Assembly: GCA_009377755.1 (NCBI GenBank)
Contig: WHTM01000003.1
Location: 124,001-188,000 of the forward strand
Direction of reading: 5' to 3'
DNA: 64,000 nt
DNA from: Hyphomicrobiales bacterium
GTDB lineage: Bacteria; Pseudomonadota; Alphaproteobacteria; Rhizobiales; Xanthobacteraceae
This document shows positions 42,457 to 51,403 of the stretch, piece after piece (position 1 is the stretch's first letter; each line of letters begins with the position of its first letter). The translations under genes and the position numbers were made by a program. The notes below the pieces were generated by a model. That model made no database searches, was not told where the DNA came from, and worked only from the letters and a program-made list of their open reading frames with translations.

Positions 42457-42832
42457 GGTTCCGGGACGGCAGTCTTTGTGCGATGCAGAAAATGAGAATG
42501 AACGTTCACTCGGTAATGGCGATCGCACCCTCTGTCAACACCCGCGACGTTAAGGCCCGGTGCCGATAACTTGTGCGATCCTTGCCTCGGGCTCAAAATA
42601 AGGAGCAACGGCGCCGAACATTGGGTTTCGCGGGGTGGCGGCACCCGGTCGAGGAGTCTGGTTCAAGCATTGGCGTCTACTCGCTCTGGTTGCAGTGATG
42701 CCTCGGAAAATCGGCGGAGGAGCGAGGCCCCATCCGGGCCGGCGGTTGCCGGAAGCGCGCCCGGTGGGTCTCAGATTGCAGGGTGGCACGAATGTGGTCG
42801 CGTGAGCGGCGTGGTCGGAGGATGGAAGTGCG
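42457..42832. other. Divergent intergenic region between tetR and the S1C protease gene
   Basis: 376 bp. Apart from the TetR operator near the left end I see no gene, hairpin or repeat. A GGAGGA ribosome-binding site for the protease begins at 42818. Several short frames in the 42570-42830 part have no coding character. Confidence 0.6.
42496..42511. promoter_or_regulatory. Putative TetR operator
   Basis: The perfect palindrome TGAACGTTCA (42499-42508) lies 42 bp upstream of the TetR ATG, with partial symmetry extending to 42496-42511. Size and position fit a self-regulated TetR-type operator overlapping the promoter. Confidence 0.55.
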
Positions 42833-43930
42833 ATGCAAGATCGTTTGACCCGCCTGGTCGTCGTCGGCCTGCTGGTCCTGCTGGCGATCCTTGCTGTCCA
42901 GCCGTATCTCGACCGGTTCCTGTTCTCGGCGACGGAGCCGCGTCCCATCGAACCGCGCGGCAAGATCGCCGACGTGGAGCGGGCGACGATCGAAATCTTT
43001 CAGCGGGTCGCACCTTCGGTCGTGCATGTTTCCGGCCGCGCGGAAGAGAATGTCCTCTCGAGCGGTCTCGATACCGCGCAGGTGCAGACCGGAACCGGCT
43101 TTCTGTGGGACGATGCCGGCCACATCGTGACCAACAGTCACGTGGTGCAGGGGGCATCGACGCTCGCGGTCCGGCTGGCAAGCGGCGAGGTGCTGCCGGC
43201 GCGGGTGATCGGGGCGGCGCCGAACGTCGATCTCGCCGTTTTGTCGATCTCCTCGTCGCGCCGCTTGCCGCGGCCGGTTGCCCTCGGGCGCTCGTCGGAT
43301 CTCAAGGTCGGACAGTCGGCCTTCGCCATCGGCAATCCGTTCGGCCTGGACCAGTCGCTGACGACCGGCGTCATCAGCGCGCTCAAGCGTCGCCTGCCGA
43401 CCAGTGGGGGCCGCGAGATCGCCGACGTGATCCAGACCGACGCGGCCATCAATCCGGGGAATTCCGGCGGTCCGCTGCTGGATTCGGCGGGGCGGGTGAT
43501 CGGCGTCAATACGGCGATCTTTTCTCTGACCGGCGCCAATGTCGGAATCGGCTTTGCCGTGCCGGTCGATGTCGTCAATCGCGTCGTGCCGCAGCTCATT
43601 CGCAATGGCCGCGTGCCGATGGCCGGCATCGGCATCATTGCCGCCGACGAGGGAACCGCGACGCGCCTCGGCGTCCAGGGCGTCGTGGTGGTGCGCACCT
43701 TGCCGAAATCACCGGCCGAGCTGGCCGGATTGCAGGGCATCGACCCGCGCACCCGGGCGCTCGGGGATATCATCGTCGCCGCCAATGGGCGGCCGGTGCA
43801 TCGCCTCGCCGACTTGATCGAGGAGATCGAGAAAGCCGGCATCGGCAATATCGTCGACCTCAACGTGATGCGCGGCGACAGCAACGCCTCGATGCGTGCC
43901 AAGATCGTCGACGTCGCCACTTTGCCGTGA
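42833..43930 (+). CDS. S1C family (DegP/HtrA-like) serine protease, membrane-anchored
   Basis: 365 aa. One hydrophobic helix (residues 8-23) anchors it in the inner membrane, DegS-style. The trypsin-like triad is His103 (VTNSHVV), Asp133 (NVDLAVL) and Ser211 (NPGNSGGPLL). A single PDZ domain occupies about residues 255-360. One PDZ plus an N-terminal anchor favours DegS-like sensing or membrane-bound quality control over DegP. GGAGG is about 10 bp before the ATG. It is divergent from tetR and shows no operon partner. Confidence 0.93.
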   Translation: MQDRLTRLVVVGLLVLLAILAVQPYLDRFLFSATEPRPIEPRGKIADVERATIEIFQRVAPSVVHVSGRAEENVLSSGLDTAQVQTGTGFLWDDAGHIVTNSHVVQGASTLAVRLASGEVLPARVIGAAPNVDLAVLSISSSRRLPRPVALGRSSDLKVGQSAFAIGNPFGLDQSLTTGVISALKRRLPTSGGREIADVIQTDAAINPGNSGGPLLDSAGRVIGVNTAIFSLTGANVGIGFAVPVDVVNRVVPQLIRNGRVPMAGIGIIAADEGTATRLGVQGVVVVRTLPKSPAELAGLQGIDPRTRALGDIIVAANGRPVHRLADLIEEIEKAGIGNIVDLNVMRGDSNASMRAKIVDVATLP

Positions 43931-43994
43931 GACGCGTGTGCACGCTTCGCTTTGCGCACTCTAGGCTACTTCCGAGATGACAGCGGAGAGCGCG

Positions 43995-45182
43995 TCACGC
44001 GCCCGGCTTCAGCACATCCACCAGCCAATCCCACATGAAGTGGACGCCGATGGTGATGTTGTCCACCTGGCAGTGGTGGTGGCCGCCTTCTTCCCGGGTA
44101 AGCACCTTCAGCATCTTCTGCTTCGAGCCGACCGCCGCGAAACATTGCTTCGCGAGCGACAGCGGAATTTGCTCATCGGCGGCGCCGTGCAGCAGCAGGA
44201 ACGGGCAGGTCATCTGCTGCACGATGCCGTCGAGGCGGAAGCCTTCCAGCTTCTTGAGGGCCGCGGCGCGGTCGGGAACGCCGAGCACCCATTGCAGATG
44301 CTCGGGCGGCACCGAAAGCGACAATACCTTGCCGGAGTCGAGCTGTTCGAGCCGCCGCGCCCAGATCGCGTGGTAGTCCCATTGCGCGCCCCAGGCGATG
44401 CAGCAGGCGAACCGCTCCAGCGAGGCCGCGCGCGGCGCATAATAGCCGCCGAGGCTGAGCGCCATCACGCCGATGCGTTTTGCATCGAATTCGGGCCGCG
44501 CCGCGAGATACTCGTAGCACGGCGTCGCATAGCGTTCGGCCTCGGCGATCAGCGGCAGATTGCGGAAGCGCACGCTCTCGCCGTTGCCCGGTCCGTCGAC
44601 GATCAGGCAGCCGATTCCGCGCGCTGCGAGATCGGGGATGCCGTAGCCGTATTGCAGCTCCTTGGTAACGTCGAATCCGTCGAAGAACACCATGGCGGGC
44701 GCGGGGCTGGGCCCGGCGGCAGCCGGGTCAGGATGCACCAACAGCGCCGGCAGGCTGGTGCCTTCGTAGGGCACTTCCAATAGCTCGATGCGTGGGTTGC
44801 GAATGTACTGCGTGGCATCCCGGAAGGTCTGCACTGCCTTGGCGTAGACCTGCATGCCGCGCTCGGATTTGGGCTGTAGGAAGCGCTCGCCGGTCTGGTA
44901 GTAGCGCTCTGTACGCAGAAAGCAGGCAGCGGCCGTCTGCGTATGCCCGGTGTGTTCCGCCGCGCGCCCACGCGCCTCGACGATGTCGCCCATCTGCGTC
45001 CATTCGGCGAACCAGGCATCATCGTCGCCGACCTTATCGCGCAAGCTCCGGCCGACGCGGTTCACCTCGTCGATCTCGGCACCGCCCCATGGCGCCCCGC
45101 TCAGACAGATCAGCAGCCCCATCGACCAGCGATAGTTGGTCGGAAAGTAGCGGAAGGCTGGGTCGTCCCTGATATCAGCCAC
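43995..45182 (-). CDS. Alpha/beta hydrolase with N-terminal helical domain (pseudooxynicotine-hydrolase/FrsA-like)
   Basis: 395 aa from a GTG at 45182 that has GGAG 8 bp upstream; the longer frame reaches into a repeat. An N-terminal helical region (residues 1-130) with AACFLRTERYYQTGERF is typical of the group containing 2,6-dihydropseudooxynicotine hydrolase. The nucleophile Ser lies in MALSLGGYYAPR, an acid in LLHGAADEQIP, and the His in EEGGHHHCQVDN. The substrate is uncertain; C-C or ester bond cleavage is possible. Confidence 0.85.
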   Translation of the reverse strand: MADIRDDPAFRYFPTNYRWSMGLLICLSGAPWGGAEIDEVNRVGRSLRDKVGDDDAWFAEWTQMGDIVEARGRAAEHTGHTQTAAACFLRTERYYQTGERFLQPKSERGMQVYAKAVQTFRDATQYIRNPRIELLEVPYEGTSLPALLVHPDPAAAGPSPAPAMVFFDGFDVTKELQYGYGIPDLAARGIGCLIVDGPGNGESVRFRNLPLIAEAERYATPCYEYLAARPEFDAKRIGVMALSLGGYYAPRAASLERFACCIAWGAQWDYHAIWARRLEQLDSGKVLSLSVPPEHLQWVLGVPDRAAALKKLEGFRLDGIVQQMTCPFLLLHGAADEQIPLSLAKQCFAAVGSKQKMLKVLTREEGGHHHCQVDNITIGVHFMWDWLVDVLKPGA

Positions 45183-45234
45183 GGCGGTTCTCCGGAGTAG
45201 GGCTCGCTCGCTGGTGCTTGCGGCTGTGGTTCGA

Positions 45235-45375
45235 GACGCGCGCTGGCGCGCGCTCCTCACCATGAGGGCGGTGTGTGCGGCCTGCTTCGCGGTTGCCACA
45301 AAACGATGCCCTCATCCTGAGGAGCCCGCCGAAGCGCAGCGAAGGCGGGCGTCTCGAAGGATGGCCGCATTCTCT
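45235..45375. repeat. Intergenic repeat of the CTCATCCTGAGGAG type (copy 1)
   Basis: GTTCGAGACGCGCGCTGGCGCGCGCTCCTCACCATGAGGG on the left and CCCTCATCCTGAGGAGCCCGCC...GGGCGTCTCGAAGGATG on the right are inverted. A shorter relative lies at 52128-52172. The longer frame of the adjacent hydrolase crosses into this element. Confidence 0.75.
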
Positions 45376-45376
45376 G

Positions 45377-47008
45377 CTACGCCGCGGCCTCGTATTGCGG
45401 CAGCCGTCCCAGTTCCGCGCGCGCATCCCAGGGCGTCCACCACGGCTTGATGCCGAGCTCGTTTGCGATGATGCCGGCCGTAATGTAGCTGGCGCCGCCG
45501 GAGATCGCGCCGCCCGGATGACCGGGTGAGCCTGCGCTGTAGAGATTGGGGATCGGCGAGCGGTAGCCGAAGTGGTTGTACATCACCTGCTCGGCATTGA
45601 ACGCGCCCATGAAGATGTCGCCGCCGCGCATGTTGATCATCTCCCGCGAGTAGCGCTCGGCGGTGTAGACGTACTGCCCGATGATGTTCCTGCGAGTGAT
45701 GTTCGGACAGTACTTCGCCCAGCACTCGATGATCTTCTCGGCGAACTCCTCGTTGAAATCAGGCATGTCCTGTCCGCCCTTCGGGTAGAGCGGCAACACG
45801 TGCCACGCGTAGGTGGTGTGCTTGCCGGGCGGCGCCTGGGTCGGGTCAAGCAGGCTCAGCGGGCCGGAGCCGAACTGGATGATCGAGGGCACGCGCCCCG
45901 CTTTCACGTCCTCGTGCGCCTCGAACAGGTCCTGCATGGTCTCGGCGCCGATGCTCCATTTCAGCGAGCGGTCGATGTTCGGGTCGAAGCTGGCCGCGGC
46001 GAAGCGCGGGCTTTCATGCAGCGCCAGATGCAGGCCGTACAGGCTCCAGGCGGTGTACTGGAAATCGTCGATCTTGCTCAGGAACTCCGCGGGAAGCTGT
46101 TCGCGGCCGACCAGGTTCTCGAACGTCTGATGCACGTCAAGCGTGCTGGCGACGAATTGTTTGGCGCGCACCGTGCGCCCGTCGGCGAGCACGATGCCGG
46201 TGGCACGGCCGTTCTCGATCAGGATCCGCTCGATCTGCACCTGCGGCTGGAACCGGCCGCCGGCGCCGATGAAGGTCTCCATCAGGCCGCGGGCGAGATT
46301 GAACGAGCCGCCGCGGCAGAGCTGGTAGCCGGTTTGCAGGTCGAAGGCGCGGATGACCGATCCCATCGGGCTGGTCTTCGACAGCGTATCGGTGAGCCAA
46401 GTGCCGAACAGCGACACCTTGAACAAAAACAGGAGTCGTACGTGCTCGTCTTCGAACAGCTCCTGCACAACGTCGAGCGGCTGCCGCAGTGCCACGGCGA
46501 GGAACTCGCGCCCGACCTCGCTGCGCGACAACAGCGCCTCGCGCTCGGCTTGCGATAACGGCTCGGCGAACCGCTCGGGAATGAGAATCTGCGCCGTCGC
46601 CTTCTCCGCCATTCGGTTCCAGGCGCGGAAGGTCTCGGCGTCGCGCTTGGAGAAGCGGGCGATGTTGGCGCAGGTCTCGTCGAGGTCGCGCCCCAGCACC
46701 AGGGCGGTGCCGTCGAGGTGTGCCTGCCCGAATTCGTAGGGCGGCGTGATGTACGTGACACGCTCGCTCAGCCCCAGGTCCTTGAACCAGGGGGTCTCAC
46801 TGATGTGGAAGTGATTGATGGAGTGGAGATTGTGATAGAAGCCGGGCTCGGTCCGCTCTTCGGTGCAGAGCCCGCCTCCGTATTTCAGCCGCCGGTCCAC
46901 CAGTAGGATGTCGAGCCCGGCCTTCGCCAAGTATGAGCCGAGCACCATGCCGTGATGGCCGGCGCCGATGATGATTCCGTCGTAGCTGCGGTCGAGGGCT
47001 GCCGGCAC
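45377..47008 (-). CDS. Phytoene desaturase-like FAD-dependent oxidoreductase
   Basis: 543 aa. The FAD-binding Rossmann motif GIIIGAGHHGMVLGSYLAKAGLDILLVDRR sits at the N-terminus (residues 10-39). Family regions CRGGSFNLARGLMETFIGAGGRF and a C-terminal SPIPNLYSAGSPGHPGGAISGGASYIT match the phytoene dehydrogenase/carotenoid isomerase-like (NAD(P)/FAD) group. GTG start with AAGGAG 6 bp upstream. No other carotenoid gene is near, so a different hydrophobic or ring substrate is likely. Confidence 0.9.
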   Translation of the reverse strand: MPAALDRSYDGIIIGAGHHGMVLGSYLAKAGLDILLVDRRLKYGGGLCTEERTEPGFYHNLHSINHFHISETPWFKDLGLSERVTYITPPYEFGQAHLDGTALVLGRDLDETCANIARFSKRDAETFRAWNRMAEKATAQILIPERFAEPLSQAEREALLSRSEVGREFLAVALRQPLDVVQELFEDEHVRLLFLFKVSLFGTWLTDTLSKTSPMGSVIRAFDLQTGYQLCRGGSFNLARGLMETFIGAGGRFQPQVQIERILIENGRATGIVLADGRTVRAKQFVASTLDVHQTFENLVGREQLPAEFLSKIDDFQYTAWSLYGLHLALHESPRFAAASFDPNIDRSLKWSIGAETMQDLFEAHEDVKAGRVPSIIQFGSGPLSLLDPTQAPPGKHTTYAWHVLPLYPKGGQDMPDFNEEFAEKIIECWAKYCPNITRRNIIGQYVYTAERYSREMINMRGGDIFMGAFNAEQVMYNHFGYRSPIPNLYSAGSPGHPGGAISGGASYITAGIIANELGIKPWWTPWDARAELGRLPQYEAAA

Positions 47009-47206
47009 AGCGGTCTCCTTTGCGTTTTGGAGTAGCCGGGCGGTGGCGGCTGCCCCTGCGATGTTTTCTCCAGTTTGACCGCCGCGAGGCAGGCTGCCAA
47101 GGGGTAGAGACTGCGCGCTTGGGGCGCGCCTATGGGGCCTTTTGGCGTAGAAACCGATCGTCTAGACTGACCGCTACTTCGGGCTGTGTTTCCTTGGGAG
47201 GACGGT

Positions 47207-48379
47207 ATGAGAAGGATTTTCTTCGCGGCCGGCGCGGCGATCGCGCTCGCCGTCGGGCCGGCAGCGGCCCAGAACCCGGTCAAGATCGGTTTCATCAGCA
47301 CGTTCAGCGGGCCGACCGCGGTGATCGGCAACGACATGCGCAATTCGTTCGAGCTCGCGCTCGACCACATTGGCCGAAAGATGGGCGGCCGGCCGGTCCA
47401 GGTCATCTATGAGGACGATCAGCAGAAGCCGGAAGTCGGCAAGCAGAAGACCGAGAAGCTGGTGCAGTCCGACAAGGTCGACTTCGTCGTCGGCTACATC
47501 TGGTCGAATGTACTGCTGGCGTCGCTCAAGCCGGTGCTCGATTCGCAGACGTTTCTGATCAGCGCGAATGCCGGGCCGTCGCAAATTGCCGGCGCGCTCT
47601 GCTCGCCGTTCTTCTTCTCGACCTCGTGGCAGAACGATCAGACGCCGCAGGCCATCGGCCGTTATATGAATACCAAGGGCGTGAAGACGGTCTACTTGCT
47701 CGGCCCGAACTACGCGGCCGGAAAGGACATGCTGGCGGGCGTGGCGTCGACCTACAAGGGCAAGGTCATTGGCCAGGACCTCACCAAGTGGCCCGACCAG
47801 CTCGATTTCTCGGCGGAGCTGACCAAGGTGCGCAACGCCAAGCCCGAAGCTCTGTTCGTCTTCTACCCGGGTGCCGCCGGCGTGCAGTTCCTGAACCAGT
47901 ATCATCAGGCCGGCCTTAAGGGCACCGTCCCGCTCTACACCGCGTTCACCATCGACTCGTTGTCGCTGCCGCGGCAGAAGGATCTCGCGCTCGGCATCCC
48001 CGGTGCGCAGCATTGGGTCAACGACCTGCCGAACGACGCCAATAAGAAATACGTCGCCGACTTCCGCGCCAAGCATAAGGCCTATCCGTCCTTCTACGGC
48101 GCCCAGTCCTACGACGCGGTCGGCCTCATCAACAGCGCGGTGGTGGCGGTGAACGGAGACCTGAGCAAGAAGGACGCCATGCGCGCCGAGATGCGCAAGG
48201 CCAACTACGCGTCGGTGCGCGGACCGTACAAGTACGGCAACAACCACTTCCCGATCCAGAATTTCTACCTGCAGGACGTGGTCAAGGATGCCGAAGGCAA
48301 TCTGACGCTCAAGACCATTGCGACCATCGTCGAGAACAGCCAGGACGAGCACGCCTCCAAGTGTCCGATGAGGTGGTGA
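47207..48379 (+). CDS. ABC transporter substrate-binding protein, branched-chain amino acid (Liv/HAAT) type
   Basis: 390 aa from the ATG preceded by GGGAGG. The signal peptide is residues 1-20 (FFAAGAAIALAVGPAAAQ). The receptor-ligand fold is visible: VKIGFISTFSGPTAVIGNDMRN, a VIYEDDQQKPEVGKQKTEKLV hinge, YLLGPNYAAGKDMLAG, and FYGAQSYDAVGLINSAV. It supplies cargo to the livHMGF gene products that follow. In related bacteria such systems often import aromatic acids rather than amino acids, which would suit the downstream meta-cleavage genes. Confidence 0.93.
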   Translation: MRRIFFAAGAAIALAVGPAAAQNPVKIGFISTFSGPTAVIGNDMRNSFELALDHIGRKMGGRPVQVIYEDDQQKPEVGKQKTEKLVQSDKVDFVVGYIWSNVLLASLKPVLDSQTFLISANAGPSQIAGALCSPFFFSTSWQNDQTPQAIGRYMNTKGVKTVYLLGPNYAAGKDMLAGVASTYKGKVIGQDLTKWPDQLDFSAELTKVRNAKPEALFVFYPGAAGVQFLNQYHQAGLKGTVPLYTAFTIDSLSLPRQKDLALGIPGAQHWVNDLPNDANKKYVADFRAKHKAYPSFYGAQSYDAVGLINSAVVAVNGDLSKKDAMRAEMRKANYASVRGPYKYGNNHFPIQNFYLQDVVKDAEGNLTLKTIATIVENSQDEHASKCPMRW

Positions 48380-48394
48380 GCGGCTCGAATCGCA

Positions 48395-48535
48395 CGAGCT
48401 GTCATGCCCCGTACTCGGGTCCGGCCGTTGGCCGGCCCGAGCACAGGCTCCGGTGGGGCATCCAGTAATCCGCAGCGTTACGGGTCGACAAAAAGGTGCC
48501 TCGGATTGCTGGGTCACCCGGATGCGCGGGTGACG
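48395..48535. repeat. Intergenic repeat between binding-protein and livH genes
   Basis: GTCCGGCCGTTGGCCGGCCC forms a hairpin. TGTCATGCCCC...GGGGCATCCAG and GGGTCACCCGGATGCGCGGGTGACGA are further inverted segments. It probably lowers permease expression relative to the receptor. Confidence 0.6.
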
Positions 48536-48550
48536 ACGGTCGGGGGAACC

Positions 48551-49468
48551 ATGCTGCTGTTTGTCGAACAGTGCCTGAACGGTCTGCAGTTCGGGCTGCT
48601 GCTGTTTCTGCTTGCCGCCGGACTGACGCTGGTCTTCGGCATCATGGACCTGGTCAATCTGGCGCACGGCTCGCTCTACATGGTCGGCGCCTATTTCGCC
48701 GCGACCTTCACCGCTCTGACCGGAAGTTTCATCGGCGGCGTGCTGCTGGCGCTGGTCGCCACCTGTCTCGTCGGCATGGCGGTCGAGGTGATCGCCATGC
48801 GCCGACTGTACGGCCGCGACCATCTCGACCACGTGCTCGGCACGTTTGGATTGATCCTGTTCTTCAACGAGGCGGTGCGCCTGATCTGGGGTCCCGCCGG
48901 CATGAACCTGACGCTGCCGTCCTGGTTGAACACGTCGATCGAAATCCTGCCCGGTGTCCCGTACTCGAGCTACCGATTCTCCATCATCGTTGTCGCGCTC
49001 GCCGTCGCGCTGTTCCTCTACATGCTGGTGATGCGCACCCGGATCGGCATGCTGATCCGCGCCGGCGCCTCCAACCGCGAGATGGTCTCGGCCCTCGGCG
49101 TCAACATCAAGCTGCTCTACACGCTGGTGTTCGGGCTCGGCGCGGCGCTTGCCGGCCTCGCCGGGCTGATGCAGGCGGCGATCCTGACCGCGCAGATCGG
49201 CATGGGCGAGAACATCCTCATCCTCGCATTCGTCGTCATCATCATCGGCGGTATCGGCTCGATCCGCGGCGCCTTCGTGGCATCGATCCTCGTCGGGCTG
49301 ATCGACACCGTCGGCCGCGCGTTCCTGCCCGACATATTCAAGCTGGTGCTGAGCCAGGCGGCCGCCTCGACCGCCGGCCCGGCCGTGTCGTCGATGCTGA
49401 TCTATCTCTTGATGACGATCGTCCTGGTGGTCAGGCCCGAGGGGCTGTTTCCGGTGTCCAACAAATGA
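48551..49468 (+). CDS. livH: Branched-chain amino acid-type ABC transporter permease LivH
   Basis: 305 aa from the ATG with GGGGGAA upstream; a longer frame comes from the repeat. The eight-helix LivH layout is clear, with LNGLQFGLLLFLLAAGLTLVFGIMDLVNLAHGSLYMVGAY at the start and AAILTAQIGMGENILILAFVVIIIGGIGSIRGAF near the C-terminus. The stop overlaps the livM start by 4 bp (ATGA). Confidence 0.94.
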   Translation: MLLFVEQCLNGLQFGLLLFLLAAGLTLVFGIMDLVNLAHGSLYMVGAYFAATFTALTGSFIGGVLLALVATCLVGMAVEVIAMRRLYGRDHLDHVLGTFGLILFFNEAVRLIWGPAGMNLTLPSWLNTSIEILPGVPYSSYRFSIIVVALAVALFLYMLVMRTRIGMLIRAGASNREMVSALGVNIKLLYTLVFGLGAALAGLAGLMQAAILTAQIGMGENILILAFVVIIIGGIGSIRGAFVASILVGLIDTVGRAFLPDIFKLVLSQAAASTAGPAVSSMLIYLLMTIVLVVRPEGLFPVSNK

Positions 49469-50487
49469 CGTCCGGAGCCTGGTTCCGGCGGGGGTGGATC
49501 ACGCCGCGTAATGTCGTCGTTGCCGCCATCCTTACCTTTGTTGTCCTGCTTCCGGTCTACACCAGCGGTACCGGCAACTACTTTTTGCTGTCGCTGTTCA
49601 CCCGCATCGTCATTCTGGCGATGGCGGCGAGCACGCTCAATCTCATCCTCGGCTATGGCGGCATGGTGAGCTTTGGCCACGCCGCCTATGTCGGCATCGG
49701 CGGTTACGTGGTCGGCATTCTGGCGCACGAGGGCATCACCACCGGGTTTCTTCAGTGGCCGCTGGCGCTGATCGCATCCGGCGTGTTCGGGCTTGTCGTC
49801 GGCGCACTGTCCTTGCGCACGCGCGGCGTCTATTTCATCATGATCACACTTGCCTTCGCGCAGATGATCTACTACGTCGCGCTGGCGCTCGACCGCTACG
49901 GCGGCGACGACGGCATGACCATCTACACCCGCAGCCAGTTCGCCGGGCTGATCGATCTCTCGCAGAAGACCGTGTTCTACTATCTGTGCGTCGTGCTGCT
50001 GCTCGGCACCATCTATCTGGTGCACCGGCTGGCGAACTCGCGCTTCGGCCTGGTGATCCAGGGCTCGCGCTCCAACGACCGGCGCATGCGGGCGATCGGC
50101 TTCCCGACCTTCCGTTACCGGCTCACCTGCTTCGTCATCGCCGGCATGCTGTGCGGACTGTCCGGCGCCTTGCTCGCCACCCACACCGACTTCATCAGTC
50201 CGGCGATGATGCATTGGACGCGCTCCGGCGACCTGATCGTGATGGTGGTGCTTGGCGGCATGGCCTCGGTGTTCGGCCCGCTGATCGGCGCCGTCGCGCT
50301 CTTGGTGCTGGAGGAGGTGCTCTCGGGCATTACCGAGTATTGGCAGATCATTCTCGGACCGCTGCTGCTGCTGGTGGTGCTGTTCGCACGCGGCGGCGTC
50401 GACGGGATTTTGCTGCATTGGCACGACCACTACCGCTCCGCGTCCCATGGAATCGGCAATCTGCTGGCGAGGATGCGCCGTGGCTAG
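49465..50487 (+). CDS. livM: Branched-chain amino acid-type ABC transporter permease LivM
   Basis: 340 aa. FLLSLFTRIVILAMAASTLNLILGYGGMVSFGHAAYVGIGGYVVG is the LivM signature; GLSGALLATHTDFISP and IVMVVLGGMASVFGPLIGA follow. The ATG overlaps livH. The TAG stop codon (50485-50487) is formed by the terminal CTAG of an intergenic repeat that starts at 50484, so the repeat defines the C-terminus. Confidence 0.94.
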   Translation: MTSGAWFRRGWITPRNVVVAAILTFVVLLPVYTSGTGNYFLLSLFTRIVILAMAASTLNLILGYGGMVSFGHAAYVGIGGYVVGILAHEGITTGFLQWPLALIASGVFGLVVGALSLRTRGVYFIMITLAFAQMIYYVALALDRYGGDDGMTIYTRSQFAGLIDLSQKTVFYYLCVVLLLGTIYLVHRLANSRFGLVIQGSRSNDRRMRAIGFPTFRYRLTCFVIAGMLCGLSGALLATHTDFISPAMMHWTRSGDLIVMVVLGGMASVFGPLIGAVALLVLEEVLSGITEYWQIILGPLLLLVVLFARGGVDGILLHWHDHYRSASHGIGNLLARMRRG

Positions 50488-50559
50488 TGCCCCGCTTCCG
50501 AAGTTCGTGATACATTGCAGCACCCTCCGACACGAACTTCGGAAGCAGAGGGGCACTAG
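50484..50559. repeat. CTAGTGCC-type hairpin element 1, containing the livM stop codon
   Basis: The left arm is CTAGTGCCCC, G, CTTCCGAAGTTCGTG (50484-50509). The right arm is CACGAACTTCGGAAG, CAGA, GGGGCACTAG (50531-50559). The stem is 25 bp with a small asymmetric internal loop and a 21-nt terminal loop containing ATTGCAGCA, shared with the next element. Confidence 0.9.
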
Positions 50560-50572
50560 CAAACCTATGATT

Positions 50573-50648
50573 CTAGTGCCGCTTCCGATTTGAAGTTCCT
50601 GAAGGAGATTGCAGCAAGTGGTGCAGGAACTTCAAATCGGCGGCACTG
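50573..50648. repeat. CTAGTGCC-type hairpin element 2, containing the livG ribosome-binding site and start
   Basis: The left arm 50575-50600 (AGTGCCG, bulge CTT, CCGATTTGAAGTTCCT) pairs with 50625-50647 (AGGAACTTCAAATCGG, CGGCACT): 23 bp with one 3-nt bulge. The 24-nt loop (50601-50624) holds GAAGGAG, ATTGCAGCA and the two adjacent GTG codons of livG. The right arm is translated as the first residues of LivG. Confidence 0.9.
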
Positions 50649-51403
50649 ACGCGCTGCTGCAGATCGAAGGCCTGACCAAGCGCTTCGGCGGCGTCGTCGC
50701 GTCGGAAAATGTCACGCTCGACGTGCGCGCCGGCGAGCTGCACGCCATCATCGGCCCAAACGGAGCCGGCAAGACGACCCTGATCGGCCAACTCACCGGC
50801 GAGCTGCGGCCGGATGCCGGCCGCATCCGTTTCGACGGCGAAGACATCACGGCGATGCCGACCTTCCAGCGCAGCCTGCTCGGGCTCGCGCGCTCGTTCC
50901 AGATCACCTCGCTGTTCCTCGACGTCACCGCGCTCGACAATGTCGCGCTCGCCGTGCAGGCCAATGCCGGACACTCGTTCCATTTCTGGCGCGACGCGCG
51001 CAGCGAAGCGGAACTGCGTGAGCCCGCGCGCGCGGCGTTGGCGCGTGTCGGCCTTGGCCAGCGCGCCGACGTCATGGCCGCCAACCTGAGCCACGGCGAG
51101 CATCGTCTGCTCGAATTTGCCATGGCGCTCGCCAACAAGCCGCGCATGCTGCTGCTCGACGAGCCGATGGCGGGACTCGGGCCGGAGGAGTCCGCGCGCA
51201 TGGTTGAGATGCTGCGCGAGCTGAAGGGCGAATTGCCGGTTCTTTTGATCGAGCACGACATGGAGGCGGTGTTCGCGCTCGCCGACCGCATTACCGTGCT
51301 GGTCTACGGCCGCGTCATTGCGTCCGACGTGCCGGCGAAGATTCGCGCCAACGAGGAGGTGCGCCAAGCCTATCTCGGCGAGCAGGAGGCGGTCCATGGG
51401 TGA
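50618..51403 (+). CDS. livG: ABC transporter ATP-binding protein LivG
   Basis: 261 aa from GTG 50618, which is 10 bp after AAGGAG (50602-50607); TTG 50609 is too close to that site. GTG 50621 is possible. Walker A is GPNGAGKTT, the signature LSHGEHR (usual LivG variant) and Walker B MLLLDEP. RSFQITSLFLDVTALDNVALAV is the LivG Q-loop. No other start codon exists before the conserved LLQIEGLTKRFGG, so initiation must occur inside the repeat-derived hairpin. The stop overlaps the livF start by 8 bp. Confidence 0.94.
   Translation: MVQELQIGGTDALLQIEGLTKRFGGVVASENVTLDVRAGELHAIIGPNGAGKTTLIGQLTGELRPDAGRIRFDGEDITAMPTFQRSLLGLARSFQITSLFLDVTALDNVALAVQANAGHSFHFWRDARSEAELREPARAALARVGLGQRADVMAANLSHGEHRLLEFAMALANKPRMLLLDEPMAGLGPEESARMVEMLRELKGELPVLLIEHDMEAVFALADRITVLVYGRVIASDVPAKIRANEEVRQAYLGEQEAVHG

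Noticed and set aside
47174-48832. 552-codon minus-strand frame opposite the Liv binding-protein gene
   Set aside because: Antisense composition artefact; the plus strand encodes a signal-peptide-bearing receptor with full family motifs.
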